Of a DNA stretch of 64,000 nucleotides, positions 31,125-39,084 are shown piece by piece. The stretch is from positions 337,418-401,417 of the forward strand of contig NZ_KB899659.1 in NCBI RefSeq assembly GCF_000378385.1, in the 5' to 3' direction. Position numbers and translations under genes: made by a program. Source of the DNA: Paenibacillus daejeonensis DSM 15491. GTDB taxonomy: Bacteria; Bacillota; Bacilli; Paenibacillales; Paenibacillaceae. The notes beneath the pieces were generated by a model, which saw nothing but the letters and a program-made list of their open reading frames with translations, was not told the origin of the DNA and did no database searches. Positions within the stretch are counted from its first letter, which is position 1, and the number at the start of each line of letters is the position of its first letter.

Positions 31125-31532
31125 TTAACGACTTGTCGGCGCAAGGGTATCCGGGAATCGGCTCACATACGTGGAGGTCATCTTAATGGGCGCCAGCTTC
31201 TGCATGACGATTGCAATTGCGATACAGGCATTGCTGATCACAATCATGCGAATCGGTGTGCGCCGGTAGTACATGGCTCCTATGGCGATGACAAGGATGC
31301 CAATGCCTGCCCAGCTGTGCTTTTTGGGATGCAGGAAGCGTGGCGTGATTAGATAGCCGCTCTCCCCCGGTGCAGTAAGGATCGGGTGGTCGGCGGACTC
31401 TAGCGGTCTCTCTACAGGAGCCGCTGCACCTGACACTGGGATAGAGAATAGCAGCAACACGACCACGCCAAGCCAGGAATAGACCTTCTGACTGCTGCGA
31501 ATCACTCGTTTATTCAATTGTGGCTTGTCCAT
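31125..31532 (-). CDS. Small membrane protein of unknown function
   Basis: 135-residue protein with a TM near residues 16-38 (YSWLGVVVLLLFSIPVSG, possibly a signal anchor), a short extracytoplasmic loop and two closely spaced TMs at about 75-115. No motif recognised. It sits 54 nt upstream of secDF on the same strand, so it may be cotranscribed with it. ATG 31532 follows AAGGGAGG at 6 nt; the upstream in-frame ATG 31559 has no ribosome site. Confidence 0.7.
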   Translation of the reverse strand: MDKPQLNKRVIRSSQKVYSWLGVVVLLLFSIPVSGAAAPVERPLESADHPILTAPGESGYLITPRFLHPKKHSWAGIGILVIAIGAMYYRRTPIRMIVISNACIAIAIVMQKLAPIKMTSTYVSRFPDTLAPTSR

Positions 31533-31614
31533 GCGCGCCTCCCTTCCCGCCAGTTTCATGGCATGACTTGTCTATTATATACGAAACCTGTCGCAGGAAG
31601 GAAGAGTAAAATTG

Positions 31615-32505
31615 TCAAAGCAAGCTTTTATGCATCCAGATGGCAGCCTGAACCCCTTCGCCCATGGCAATGCTCGCTTGCTCGGCATGTACGCCGATAT
31701 CCCCTGTAGCCCAGACATGGCGTACGGAGGTCATCTTGCTTCGTGGATCAGTCAACACATGACGGTTTTCCAGTCGCTCTGCGCCAAGCTGATGAGCCAG
31801 ACCGGAGCGCACCTCATTGCCTCCAAACGCTACGAATCCCCGATCTGCCGCATGAAAGCTCCCATCCTCCAATTCAAAACCCAGCAGTTGTTCGCCATCC
31901 GCAACAAGTCTCCGAACCTGTAGCTCGATCCGGGGAATGTCCTTCTGTGCCAGCTGCTCACTCATAGCAGCGGATAAAGGGCGGCGCTCATGATTAATAT
32001 AGGTCAGCTGCTTGCTCCAAAATATTAACTTGAGGGCCATAGCCGCCCCAGCATCACCAGAACCAATAATAACGGCTGGACGATCTCTGATTTCATAGCC
32101 GTCACAATCCGGACAGATAAAGAGACTGATGCCCAGGCAGGGAATCAGTCCTTCGAGTGGCGGCAGACGGTCAACCACGCCAGTTGCGAGTAACAGCCTC
32201 CGGCCATGATAGACGGACTGGTCGCGTGATATCAGTGCGAAGCCTTCGGGGATTGGCTCCGCTCGCTCGATCCAGGTTTCGACGAAGTGGACCCCCAGCC
32301 GCCCCGCTTGATCTCTGCCCAATCTGCGCAGATGCTTGCCGCTCACCCCATCAGGCCAGCCTAGCAGATTGTTGTAGCTGCGGCACCAGGTGGATCGTCC
32401 ATCAGCAGCATCAAGAACGAGGGTCGAATGACCATAGCGCCCAAGTTGTATGGCTGCCTGCAATCCAGATAATCCACCGCCTACAATGATGCAATCATAG
32501 ATCAT
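31615..32505 (-). CDS. Thioredoxin-reductase-like FAD/NAD(P) oxidoreductase
   Basis: 296-residue two-dinucleotide-fold flavoprotein. FAD motif IIVGGGLSGLQAA at the N-terminus, NAD(P) fold AVIIGSGDAGAAMA near 150, redox-active CPDC in FICPDCDGYE near 130 and the C-terminal WATGDIG motif. The CxxC at the thioredoxin-reductase position is intact, but a lone TrxB role is unsure: similar proteins (HcpA/ YumC-like) reduce other partners. No thioredoxin gene adjoins. ATG 32505 is 8 nt after AAGGAGG; ATG 32511 is too close. Confidence 0.86.
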   Translation of the reverse strand: MIYDCIIVGGGLSGLQAAIQLGRYGHSTLVLDAADGRSTWCRSYNNLLGWPDGVSGKHLRRLGRDQAGRLGVHFVETWIERAEPIPEGFALISRDQSVYHGRRLLLATGVVDRLPPLEGLIPCLGISLFICPDCDGYEIRDRPAVIIGSGDAGAAMALKLIFWSKQLTYINHERRPLSAAMSEQLAQKDIPRIELQVRRLVADGEQLLGFELEDGSFHAADRGFVAFGGNEVRSGLAHQLGAERLENRHVLTDPRSKMTSVRHVWATGDIGVHAEQASIAMGEGVQAAIWMHKSLL

Positions 32506-32532
32506 CCTCATTCCCTCCTTGCTGGGTGTGCA

Positions 32533-33312
32533 TCAATACGTTTTAACACGGAGCTCATCCAGACTTTTGAAGGTATAGCCTTGTTTTCTTGCCTCATCGA
32601 TGATACGCCCAAGCGCCTCTGCGTTGTCTTTGGATACAGAGTGCAGCAGAATGACTGCGCCAGGGTGAAGTTGTGCCGTTACACGGTCGAACGCATATTG
32701 CGCGCCTTTCTGGTCATTGACATCCCAATCCTTGTAAGCAATGGACCAGAACACGCTCGTATAGCCCAGCTTCTTGGCTTCTGCAAGGATTCGTTCGTCA
32801 AAAATGCCGCGAGGCGGTCTTAGATAATTCATCCCCAGCTGTGGAGTGCGTGCAAGCACCTCGTCCCGGACGCGGGTTAGCTCTTCCTTGATCCGTTCAG
32901 GCGATAGCGTCGTCATATCTGGATGGTGCCAGGAGTGATTGCCGATCAGATGTCCCTCTGCTGCCATACGCTGCAATAATTCAGGCTGATCCTTAATGTA
33001 CTGACCGGTCACAAAAAACGCGGCTGGCACCTGCTTGTCGCGCAGCACATCCAATACCTGTGCCGTAAACCCGTTCTCATAGCCATTATCAAACGTGAGG
33101 AATAGCTCCTTTTGCTTCGTATCTCCCAGAAATACCGCATTGTGCTTGCGCAGCATGTCTTTAAAGCCTTCTTCATTTATGGAAGGGAGCTGACCCTGAC
33201 GACTTGGCTTGAATCCGAAATGGTAGGTGCCCGTTGGACCGAATCCGGCCACCACGAAGCTAAGGCAAATTAACAGCATGACCAATCCTCTTGTATAGTA
33301 GCGATTTTGCAT
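32533..33312 (-). CDS. pdaA: Spore cortex polysaccharide deacetylase PdaA
   Basis: Needed to make muramic delta-lactam in spore cortex, the mark recognised by germination lytic enzymes; it N-deacetylates muramic acid. The 259-residue protein has an export signal (LVMLLICLSFVVAGF), the characteristic LTFDNGYENGFT (Asn in place of the usual second Asp), GNHSWHHPDM metal ligands, LRPPRGIFDE and LLHSVSKDN. Length equals B. subtilis PdaA. ATG 33312 follows AAGGGGAT; the longer in-frame start 225 nt upstream would run through the promoter. A sigma-G-like promoter is at 33390-33419, in keeping with forespore expression of PdaA. Confidence 0.95.
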   Translation of the reverse strand: MQNRYYTRGLVMLLICLSFVVAGFGPTGTYHFGFKPSRQGQLPSINEEGFKDMLRKHNAVFLGDTKQKELFLTFDNGYENGFTAQVLDVLRDKQVPAAFFVTGQYIKDQPELLQRMAAEGHLIGNHSWHHPDMTTLSPERIKEELTRVRDEVLARTPQLGMNYLRPPRGIFDERILAEAKKLGYTSVFWSIAYKDWDVNDQKGAQYAFDRVTAQLHPGAVILLHSVSKDNAEALGRIIDEARKQGYTFKSLDELRVKTY

Positions 33313-33389
33313 GATTATCCCCTTTTTGTTTTGACATCCGGCAGCATTGCACAGTTTGAGCCGTTCGCATGCCGCAAGTACCGCAAGGG

Positions 33390-33419
33390 TAGTATTTCCG
33401 GTACGATACCGGAACATGC
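33390..33419 (-). promoter_or_regulatory. Sigma-G-like promoter of pdaA with palindrome in its spacer
   Basis: On the minus strand GCATG (33415-33419), an 18-nt spacer and AATACTA (33390-33396) match the sigma-G consensus GHATR-N18-CATWHTA except for one base. The spacer is almost wholly the perfect palindrome TTCCGGTA-CGA-TACCGGAA (33396-33414). PdaA is sigma-G-dependent in B. subtilis, which supports the call. Palindrome function is unknown. Confidence 0.6.
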
Positions 33420-33475
33420 AGAGGTTGGAGGACCTTGAAGGATTGTCCATGCTTACTCCAAACCTTCTACTCGCC

Positions 33476-33519
33476 AAAAAAAGACGCAGAGCCTGAGGAG
33501 GCCCTGCGTCTTTTTTTAC
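33476..33519. terminator. Rho-independent terminator of the amidase gene
   Basis: AAAAAAAGACGCAG and CTGCGTCTTTTTTT arms around AGCCTGAGGAGGCC give a symmetrical, bidirectional-looking terminator 20 bp past the amidase stop, separating it from the pdaA promoter. Confidence 0.92.
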
Positions 33520-33537
33520 GATCACTTTAGCTAACAT

Positions 33538-34680
33538 TTATTTGAAATAATTCTGCAATCCCGTCGCGATAGCGTCGGCCGCGCGGCGTTGATAATCGGC
33601 CCCGCGTACGATGCCTTCATCCTTCTTGTTGGAAAGGAATCCAAGCTCTAGGAGTACTGCCGGTGTACGATTCTCACGCAATACATGATAATCTCCGTAG
33701 GCAACTCCATGGCTCTTCAGTCCGATGCCACCGGCAAGCTGACGCTCAATCGCGTGCGCCAACGGACGATCTTTGCTGCTGGAGTAGAAGAAGCTCAAAA
33801 TGCCTGAGTTGCGCTTGTCGGAAGAATTATAATGAATACTGATAAATGCATCTGCTCCGGCTTCATGACTGATAGCTACCCGTCTTGGCAGCTCCGGCTT
33901 CTGGTCGTCCTTAGTACGCGTCATGACGACCGTCGCGCCCAGCGCCTGTAGCCTATCCTTTAAATAGTTTGCTGTGCTGAGATTGATTGTTTTCTCCGCT
34001 GTCTTGTAGGTTGTCCCTACCATGCCAGGATCTGATCCGCCGTGCCCCGGATCAATGACAATTACCTTTCCCCGAAGAGAGCCGTTAGACGATCCGCTTG
34101 TGGATGAACCGGAAGCCGTTTGTACCGCCGTTCCCTCACCAATATATTGCGAGGACACCCAGCCTCTCTCGTTGCCAGAGACAACCTGCATCCAGCCTTT
34201 TACACTTTCTTGAATGGATACAGCTGCTCCCTTATAGAGGACGCCATTAATTTTATAGTCGGTACCAGGACCTGATCGGACCCGTAGCGCATCCACCAGC
34301 ACGACAGACGTTTTCGAACTGCTCGACGCGACTTGGCGAGGTTGCTCCTTGGATGCCGAAGCGGTGCTTACTGAACCAGGCTGCTTGTCCGTTTTTAACA
34401 AGTAGTAGCCAGCTACCCAACCTTCAACATTGCCATGCTTGATTTTGAGCCATCCGTGAAATTCTCTTGTGACTTGTACGATCTCACCTTTTTTTACCGA
34501 ACCGACAACATCAGCATCCTTGGCCGCATCGGCCCGTACATTCAGGGAATCAGCGATTACCTGGGCGTTGTAACTACTGTTGGCTGAAGCCTGATTAGGT
34601 GCCAGTACAAGGATGAAGGCTAATGCCAGCAGCACCCCGCCCCACAGCTTCCATACGTTTAAACTTGCGTTATGTATCAT
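33538..34680 (-). CDS. N-acetylmuramoyl-L-alanine amidase with two SH3b domains
   Basis: 380-residue exported zinc amidase that cuts the MurNAc-L-Ala bond of peptidoglycan. Signal peptide (…LALAFILVLAPNQASA), SH3b domain 1 at about 38-95 (SLNVRADAAKDADVVGSV), SH3b 2 at about 120-180 (ALRVRSGPGTDYKINGVL), then Amidase_3 at 205-380 with IVIDPGHGGSDPG, the zinc Glu in YKTAEKTINLS, SIHYNSSDK and LELGFLSNKKDE holding the catalytic Glu. ATG 34680 follows AGAGGGG at 6 nt; an ATG 18 nt upstream is less well placed. SH3b repeats probably bind wall peptide. Confidence 0.93.
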   Translation of the reverse strand: MIHNASLNVWKLWGGVLLALAFILVLAPNQASANSSYNAQVIADSLNVRADAAKDADVVGSVKKGEIVQVTREFHGWLKIKHGNVEGWVAGYYLLKTDKQPGSVSTASASKEQPRQVASSSSKTSVVLVDALRVRSGPGTDYKINGVLYKGAAVSIQESVKGWMQVVSGNERGWVSSQYIGEGTAVQTASGSSTSGSSNGSLRGKVIVIDPGHGGSDPGMVGTTYKTAEKTINLSTANYLKDRLQALGATVVMTRTKDDQKPELPRRVAISHEAGADAFISIHYNSSDKRNSGILSFFYSSSKDRPLAHAIERQLAGGIGLKSHGVAYGDYHVLRENRTPAVLLELGFLSNKKDEGIVRGADYQRRAADAIATGLQNYFK

Positions 34681-34782
34681 AGCAACCCCTCTCATCATTT
34701 AGAAAATCTAAAATAACACCACGGGTCAATGGTGCACACATGGTTATATAAACCATTTAACTAGACTTGAAACACCATTTCG

Positions 34783-35256
34783 TTAGCCGCGATGATCATG
34801 ATGGCCGTGATGATGATGGCCTTCTGTCCCCCCGTTCCGGGCATCCGCATACGTGACGGACAACTCTGCGTAGGTTACGCCCTTTTGCACTTGAATCTGC
34901 TGTTTGAGCTTGCGGAGACTCGACAGCTTGCCCCGCACTACGATCACCTCCAGACATTGGTCGTGATTGAGATGGACATGCATGGTCGACACAATAGCAT
35001 CATGATAATCATGTTGAAGCTCCATCAGAACCAGTGGTAGCTCGCTGACATGATGGTCATAGACCATGACGATTGTACCTGCGACCTGCTCGTCATCCTG
35101 CAGCTTGGAAGCATCGAGGATCGTTCGCCTGGCCATGTCGCGAATCGCTTCCGACCGGTTGGTGTAGCCTTGTGCTTCGATATATCCGTCGAATGTCTCC
35201 AATAACGGTGCCGGAAACGATACGCCAAACCGGATCAATTCATCCTTTTCTGCCAT
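34783..35256 (-). CDS. nikR: Nickel-responsive regulator NikR
   Basis: 157-residue tetrameric ribbon-helix-helix/ACT repressor. The N-terminal RFGVSFPAPLLETFDGYI and NRSEAIRDMARR form the DNA-binding part; the nickel ligands lie in VYDHHVSE and HVHLNHDQCLEV (His, His, Cys). The 12-residue tail GHHHHGHHDHRG is rich in His and may buffer metal. NikR normally represses a nickel ABC transporter; none is next to it. ATG 35256 follows AGGTGATGAG. No GTATGA-type dyad was found beside it. Confidence 0.92.
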   Translation of the reverse strand: MAEKDELIRFGVSFPAPLLETFDGYIEAQGYTNRSEAIRDMARRTILDASKLQDDEQVAGTIVMVYDHHVSELPLVLMELQHDYHDAIVSTMHVHLNHDQCLEVIVVRGKLSSLRKLKQQIQVQKGVTYAELSVTYADARNGGTEGHHHHGHHDHRG

Positions 35257-35325
35257 CTCATCACCTGTTCTGCATCAGTTTGTCGTGTTAGTGTACCATA
35301 TCGCCATCCAATTGAAAACTGGATG

Positions 35326-35357
35326 AAGCCCCATCCTTTTCCTCAAGAATGGGGCTT
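35326..35357. terminator. Stem-loop after the cytochrome c gene
   Basis: AAGCCCCAT and ATGGGGCTT arms around CCTTTTCCTCAAGA. It is 19 bp past the cytochrome stop on the minus strand, but the T tract is weak. Confidence 0.6.
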
Positions 35358-35375
35358 GTCGGTCAGCCGCACGAC

Positions 35376-35735
35376 CTATTTATTAGATGCGAGCCAACCT
35401 GCCAGCGCTCGAATTTCTTCTGGAGACAGCTTCTTATCAAAGCCTGGCATGCCCCCTCTGCCCTTACTGATGACGACACTTATCTCTTGTTGACTATATC
35501 GCGAACCAATGCTTTGCAGACCCGGTCCGATCTTGCCGCGGAGATCTGTCCCATGGCAAGACAAGCAGTGCGTTTTGTAGAGGCCTGCCCCCCCAGTCCC
35601 TCCACCAGCTCCAGCTGCAATCATTTCTTGCGAAGGCTCCGGAGCTGCCGCAGCCTCTCCCGGAACCGCCTGGACACACACGATCACGATCATCAGCAAG
35701 CCAAGCATAATGCTCCAGCGATAGCAGCTTGTCAT
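35376..35735 (-). CDS. Small exported class I cytochrome c
   Basis: 119-residue protein. A hydrophobic N-terminus (SIMLGLLMIVIVCVQAV) serves as signal peptide or membrane anchor; the haem site CLSCH lies near residue 57 and the Met ligand in GGMPGFDKK near 95. Size and layout match cytochrome c-550/551 of Bacillales (CccA/CccB-like), electron carriers to cytochrome oxidase. There is no lipobox Cys, so it is not a CccB-type lipoprotein. AGGGAGG precedes ATG at 8 nt. Confidence 0.88.
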   Translation of the reverse strand: MTSCYRWSIMLGLLMIVIVCVQAVPGEAAAAPEPSQEMIAAGAGGGTGGAGLYKTHCLSCHGTDLRGKIGPGLQSIGSRYSQQEISVVISKGRGGMPGFDKKLSPEEIRALAGWLASNK

Positions 35736-35888
35736 TGTTCATGCCTCCCTTCTTTTTTCCTCCAGTAGTATTCTTAGCACTTTCACTGTCAGTTATGATG
35801 GGTGCGGAATCATTGACGGATCTACACTAATTTGGGTAGGATAGGTGAAAACCGAACCAATTCAGTAAGAAAAGGACGTTCAACTCGT

Positions 35889-37130
35889 ATGAAGCTTATG
35901 ATTACCCGGCTCTTACCTATTGCAAGGCATATGCTGCTGGCTCTGCCAGTGGGCGTAACAGCTGGTTGTGCAGCCGCCTTATTCCTTAGCGGACTTGCGC
36001 TAGTTACGGATACACGAGAAACACAGCCCTGGCTGCTGTGGCTGCTTCCTGCAGGCGGGGCCTGCATGAGCTGGCTCTATATGCGCTGGGGCCGGACGGC
36101 TGCACAGGGCAACCCGCTCATTTTCAGCCGCATCCGCTCGGGTGAAGGAACCGTGCCCCTGCGAATGGGCCCCTTGGTGCTGGTTGGCACATGGGTCACC
36201 CACTTGTTCGGAGGTTCGGCTGGCCGGGAAGGAACGGCTGTCCAACTGGGGGCAAGCGCGGCAGAGGCGGTAAGCAGGGTCATGCGTATCCAGCCCCAGC
36301 AGAGAAGTCTGCTGCTGCTCTGCGGTGTCAGCGGCGGGTTTGGCGCCGTCTTCGGTACACCGCTTGCGGGGGCCATCTTTGCGCTCGAAGTTTCACAGCT
36401 CCGCAGGCCATCATTGGAGCGTCTGTTACCCGCTTTGACCGCCAGCTATGTAGGGCATTGGACAGCTATGGCCTGGGGAACCGAGCATGGGCATTTGACG
36501 ATGGGGACGCTTCCTTCTATAGGTATGGCAGTGCTGGCCAAGCTGGCATTGGCTGCTGTTTTATTCGGATTGGTTGCCCGTTTGTTCACGAGCCTGCTTT
36601 ACCATACCCGCACCGTCTTCAGCAGGTGGATCCCCCATCCGGTGCATCGCAGCATCATCGGTGGCTTTCTCCTGATTGGCTTCGTGTTCCTTGCCGATTC
36701 ACGAGCCTATCTTGGACTCAGTCTGCCGCTGCTTAACGAGGCTTTTGAGGCTCCTGCTGGGGAAATGCAATTTGCTTGGAAGCTGTTGTTTACAGTAGTG
36801 ACTCTGGGATCAGGTTATCAGGGCGGAGAAGTCACTCCCCTGTTCGTTATCGGGGCAACCTTGGGAAGCACCTTGTCAGGGTGGCTTAGTACACCAACCG
36901 CTTGGCTGGCGGCTGTTGGCATGGTGGCCGTCTTTGCCGGGGCTGCCCGGGCACCGTTGGCCTGCTTCGTTATGGGGCTGGAATTATTCGGGGTGGAGGG
37001 GGCACTCTATCTGTTCATCGGCTGTATGATCAGCCGACTGTGTGCGGGTGGCCGCGGGTTGTATCACTCGGCTGCAAGCCAGCGCCCCGGCCAGCCCGGG
37101 AAGTCTGCGGGGCGCTTGCGAATCAAGTAA
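35889..37130 (+). CDS. CLC family anion transporter, fluoride (CLC-F)-like
   Basis: 413-residue CLC protein with about ten helices. The segment THLFGGSAGREGTAVQ near residue 115, GNPLI near 78, GFGAVFGTPLAGAIFALE and YQGGEVTPLFVIGATLGS match CLC-F antiporters better than chloride CLCs (which have GSGIP and GREGP). CLC-F exchangers expel fluoride for protons; the gating Glu is within GREGT. I see no CrcB-type fluoride riboswitch ahead. ATG 35889 follows AAGGA at 12 nt; an in-frame TTG 57 nt upstream is less credible. Substrate is family inference. Confidence 0.8.
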   Translation: MKLMITRLLPIARHMLLALPVGVTAGCAAALFLSGLALVTDTRETQPWLLWLLPAGGACMSWLYMRWGRTAAQGNPLIFSRIRSGEGTVPLRMGPLVLVGTWVTHLFGGSAGREGTAVQLGASAAEAVSRVMRIQPQQRSLLLLCGVSGGFGAVFGTPLAGAIFALEVSQLRRPSLERLLPALTASYVGHWTAMAWGTEHGHLTMGTLPSIGMAVLAKLALAAVLFGLVARLFTSLLYHTRTVFSRWIPHPVHRSIIGGFLLIGFVFLADSRAYLGLSLPLLNEAFEAPAGEMQFAWKLLFTVVTLGSGYQGGEVTPLFVIGATLGSTLSGWLSTPTAWLAAVGMVAVFAGAARAPLACFVMGLELFGVEGALYLFIGCMISRLCAGGRGLYHSAASQRPGQPGKSAGRLRIK

Positions 37131-37671
37131 TGCGCGTGGCGTTAGAGAATTGTTGAATCGGTCCATTCCATCGATCATCCGCAATCAACGTTTCTTTGTA
37201 CCCCGTATTCGTATACTCGCTAATAACGGTTCGCCAGAACTGCTGAGATTTCACATTCGCTTGTTCTTGCCGAATTTCCCAGTGACCAGGATGCATATCG
37301 AATATTTCTTTCACAATGACCCGTCCAATTCGCTTCCCCCGCCATTTGCGCATAATAAAGAAATCCGCCAGATTTCGCGTCGACAAGTCGCGGGGATAGA
37401 GCAAGCTGAAACGGTTAATCAGCATGAAGCCTGCCAGCTCGTCATTGATTTGAATCAGGATCGGGATACGACCTTCTTCCGTTCTGCCTGGATCTGTCCA
37501 ATAATGATCCAGGTCGGGATAATCATAATAGCCATGCCTGTCCGGATCCTTGCCGTTGAATTCACTGGTATCATATAGGTACATCTGCACCAAGTTCCGA
37601 AATACCGGTTTTTCCGAGATAGGCGCGTCGATCAGCTTGATCTGGTATCCCCGATGTTCAATTAAATTCAT
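37123..37671 (-). CDS. GNAT family acetyltransferase
   Basis: 182-residue acyl-CoA N-acyltransferase. The acetyl-CoA loop is in MRKWRGKRIGRVIVKEIF (R/Q-x-x-G-x-G/A-like), preceded by LADFFI, and the fold starts with NLVQMYLYDTSEFNG, as in a common Bacillales GNAT group of unknown substrate. Its 3' end overlaps the CLC gene by 8 bp tail to tail. RBS GAGGAGG at 8 nt before ATG 37671. Confidence 0.88.
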   Translation of the reverse strand: MNLIEHRGYQIKLIDAPISEKPVFRNLVQMYLYDTSEFNGKDPDRHGYYDYPDLDHYWTDPGRTEEGRIPILIQINDELAGFMLINRFSLLYPRDLSTRNLADFFIMRKWRGKRIGRVIVKEIFDMHPGHWEIRQEQANVKSQQFWRTVISEYTNTGYKETLIADDRWNGPIQQFSNATRIT

Positions 37672-37755
37672 AACAACAACCTCCTCATAACTGAAGTTAC
37701 TTGCAACCTTGTACTACTTTGGGGTACGATTTCTTTACTAAAGGAGGAGAGAACT

Positions 37756-38097
37756 ATGGCTAGCTATAATGAAATTGAAACCTTAGATCAATGGAAAGAA
37801 CTGCTGGACGCATCCAAGGAACAATCGGTGGTCGTGTTTAAACACAGTACGACTTGTCCGGTCAGTGCTAATGCGCTTTCTGAATTTAATCAGTACTTGG
37901 AAACCGAATCAGGAGATCAGACAACGTATGCTCTTGTAAAAGTCATTGAATCCCGTCCGGTGTCCAATCAAATCACGGAGGATACAGGCGTCAAGCACGA
38001 ATCCCCGCAAATCATTCTGTTGCGGGACGGCAAGAAATATTGGACGGCGTCCCATTGGTCCATTACTACGGAGCATATGAAAGCCGTAATGCAATAA
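37756..38097 (+). CDS. ytxJ: Bacilliredoxin YtxJ (BrxC)
   Basis: 113-residue thioredoxin-fold protein with the monothiol TCPVS motif near residue 35 (HSTTCPVSANAL), the mark of YtxJ/BrxC, which removes bacillithiol from protein mixed disulfides. Predicts that the host makes bacillithiol. Perfect AAAGGAGGAGAG ribosome site. Terminator follows. Confidence 0.93.
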   Translation: MASYNEIETLDQWKELLDASKEQSVVVFKHSTTCPVSANALSEFNQYLETESGDQTTYALVKVIESRPVSNQITEDTGVKHESPQIILLRDGKKYWTASHWSITTEHMKAVMQ

Positions 38098-38108
38098 TTA
38101 AAATCGTT

Positions 38109-38145
38109 GATGCCGCTGCCTGAACAGGCAGGCGGCATCTCTATT
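38109..38145 (+). terminator. Rho-independent terminator of ytxJ
   Basis: GATGCCGC and GCGGCATC arms enclose GCCTG-AA-CAGGC, followed by CTATTTATT. Its tail abuts the stop of the convergent minus-strand gene. Confidence 0.82.
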
Positions 38146-38540
38146 TATTCGGCAATCTGATTAAGCCCGCTGTACCGGGCGATCTCATCCATTAACCTCC
38201 GATTCAGGGGAAATACGAATTGCATTCTCCCGAGCGGCTTCAGACCACTGCGATTATGAATGGTGGCGGCTCGTACATATAGACGGTATTGTTCAGTATC
38301 GGGCGTCGTACTGATATATTCTGCATGATCCTCACGTTTGTTCTTATGGGCAAGAAACCGTTCGCCTTGCGCCTCAAATGGAACGATACTGACGATGTCG
38401 GCCAGTTTGATATGATAATTGACATGGGGTTTATGGAAGACTAGCTCCCGTGTGGATACCGTTACCCCGTAATTGCTTTTCTTGTGTGATAGTTTGAGAT
38501 CTCCTTCGATGGTTCGCAGCTGAATAAAATCCGGATGCAC
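38145..38540 (-). CDS. Conserved protein of unknown function (PH-like pattern)
   Basis: 131-residue protein with alternating beta strands (VTVSTRELVFHKPHVNYHI, LADIVSIVPFE, YRLYVRAATIH) and a C-terminal helix, as in PH/YdbT-like folds; family not recognised. No TM, no cysteines. GTG 38540 is read as start because AGGGG lies 8 nt ahead; it follows the phosphoesterase gene on the same strand at 18 nt, so the two form a short operon. Confidence 0.65.
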   Translation of the reverse strand: MHPDFIQLRTIEGDLKLSHKKSNYGVTVSTRELVFHKPHVNYHIKLADIVSIVPFEAQGERFLAHKNKREDHAEYISTTPDTEQYRLYVRAATIHNRSGLKPLGRMQFVFPLNRRLMDEIARYSGLNQIAE

Positions 38541-38558
38541 AGGCGTCCCCTCCCTTCA

Positions 38559-39059
38559 TTACTGCTTGCTGTCATAATACACAATTTCCCCATCTAGGCT
38601 TGTCGAAGTAATATTCAGCAAACCATAGGAATAGGAAGGCTGCCTTCGCTTATCGGTTGGTGAGCCGGGGTTAATCAGAATTACCCCGTTATGCTTCTTG
38701 TAAAGCGGGGTGTGTGAGTGTCCGAACACGATGACATCGACCTGATCACCTGCAAAAGCATCAATTGCCCGACTTTCCGTTGTACCTGAACGACCATGCC
38801 CATGGACCAGTCCGATACGTCTTCCCGCCACCGGGACAATTTTACGATACCCCAGTAAGTTCACGATTTCCGGGCCGTCATTATTACCAGCAATTCCATC
38901 CACCGGGGCGTACTCACTAAGCATCTCATAGACATTCCGGCTCGTCCAGTCTCCCGCATGCAGAATTAAATCGACTTTCGCCAATCCGCGTTTTAGAGCC
39001 TCTGGCAGCCCTTTGGCTCTGGCAGGCATGTGTGTATCGGATATAATGGCAATTTGCAT
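38559..39059 (-). CDS. YfcE/YsnB-type metallophosphoesterase
   Basis: 166-residue single-domain phosphodiesterase. The five metal motifs are present: SDTHMP (DxH, start), LHAGDW, GNNDGPE, VHGHGR and FGHSHTPLYK. Close relatives (E. coli YfcE, MJ0936) hydrolyse phosphodiesters, physiological substrate unclear. ATG 39059 follows GGGAGGG at 6 nt; the longer open frame upstream overlaps the esterase gene and is discarded. Confidence 0.92.
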   Translation of the reverse strand: MQIAIISDTHMPARAKGLPEALKRGLAKVDLILHAGDWTSRNVYEMLSEYAPVDGIAGNNDGPEIVNLLGYRKIVPVAGRRIGLVHGHGRSGTTESRAIDAFAGDQVDVIVFGHSHTPLYKKHNGVILINPGSPTDKRRQPSYSYGLLNITSTSLDGEIVYYDSKQ

Positions 39060-39084
39060 AGCATTCCCTCCCGATTCCCCGTAA

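Noticed and set aside
35770-35888. Fluoride (crcB) riboswitch ahead of the CLC-F-like gene
   Set aside because: The leader lacks the GGxGAUG start and the downstream CUGAUGGC-like segment; no pseudoknot could be drawn by eye.
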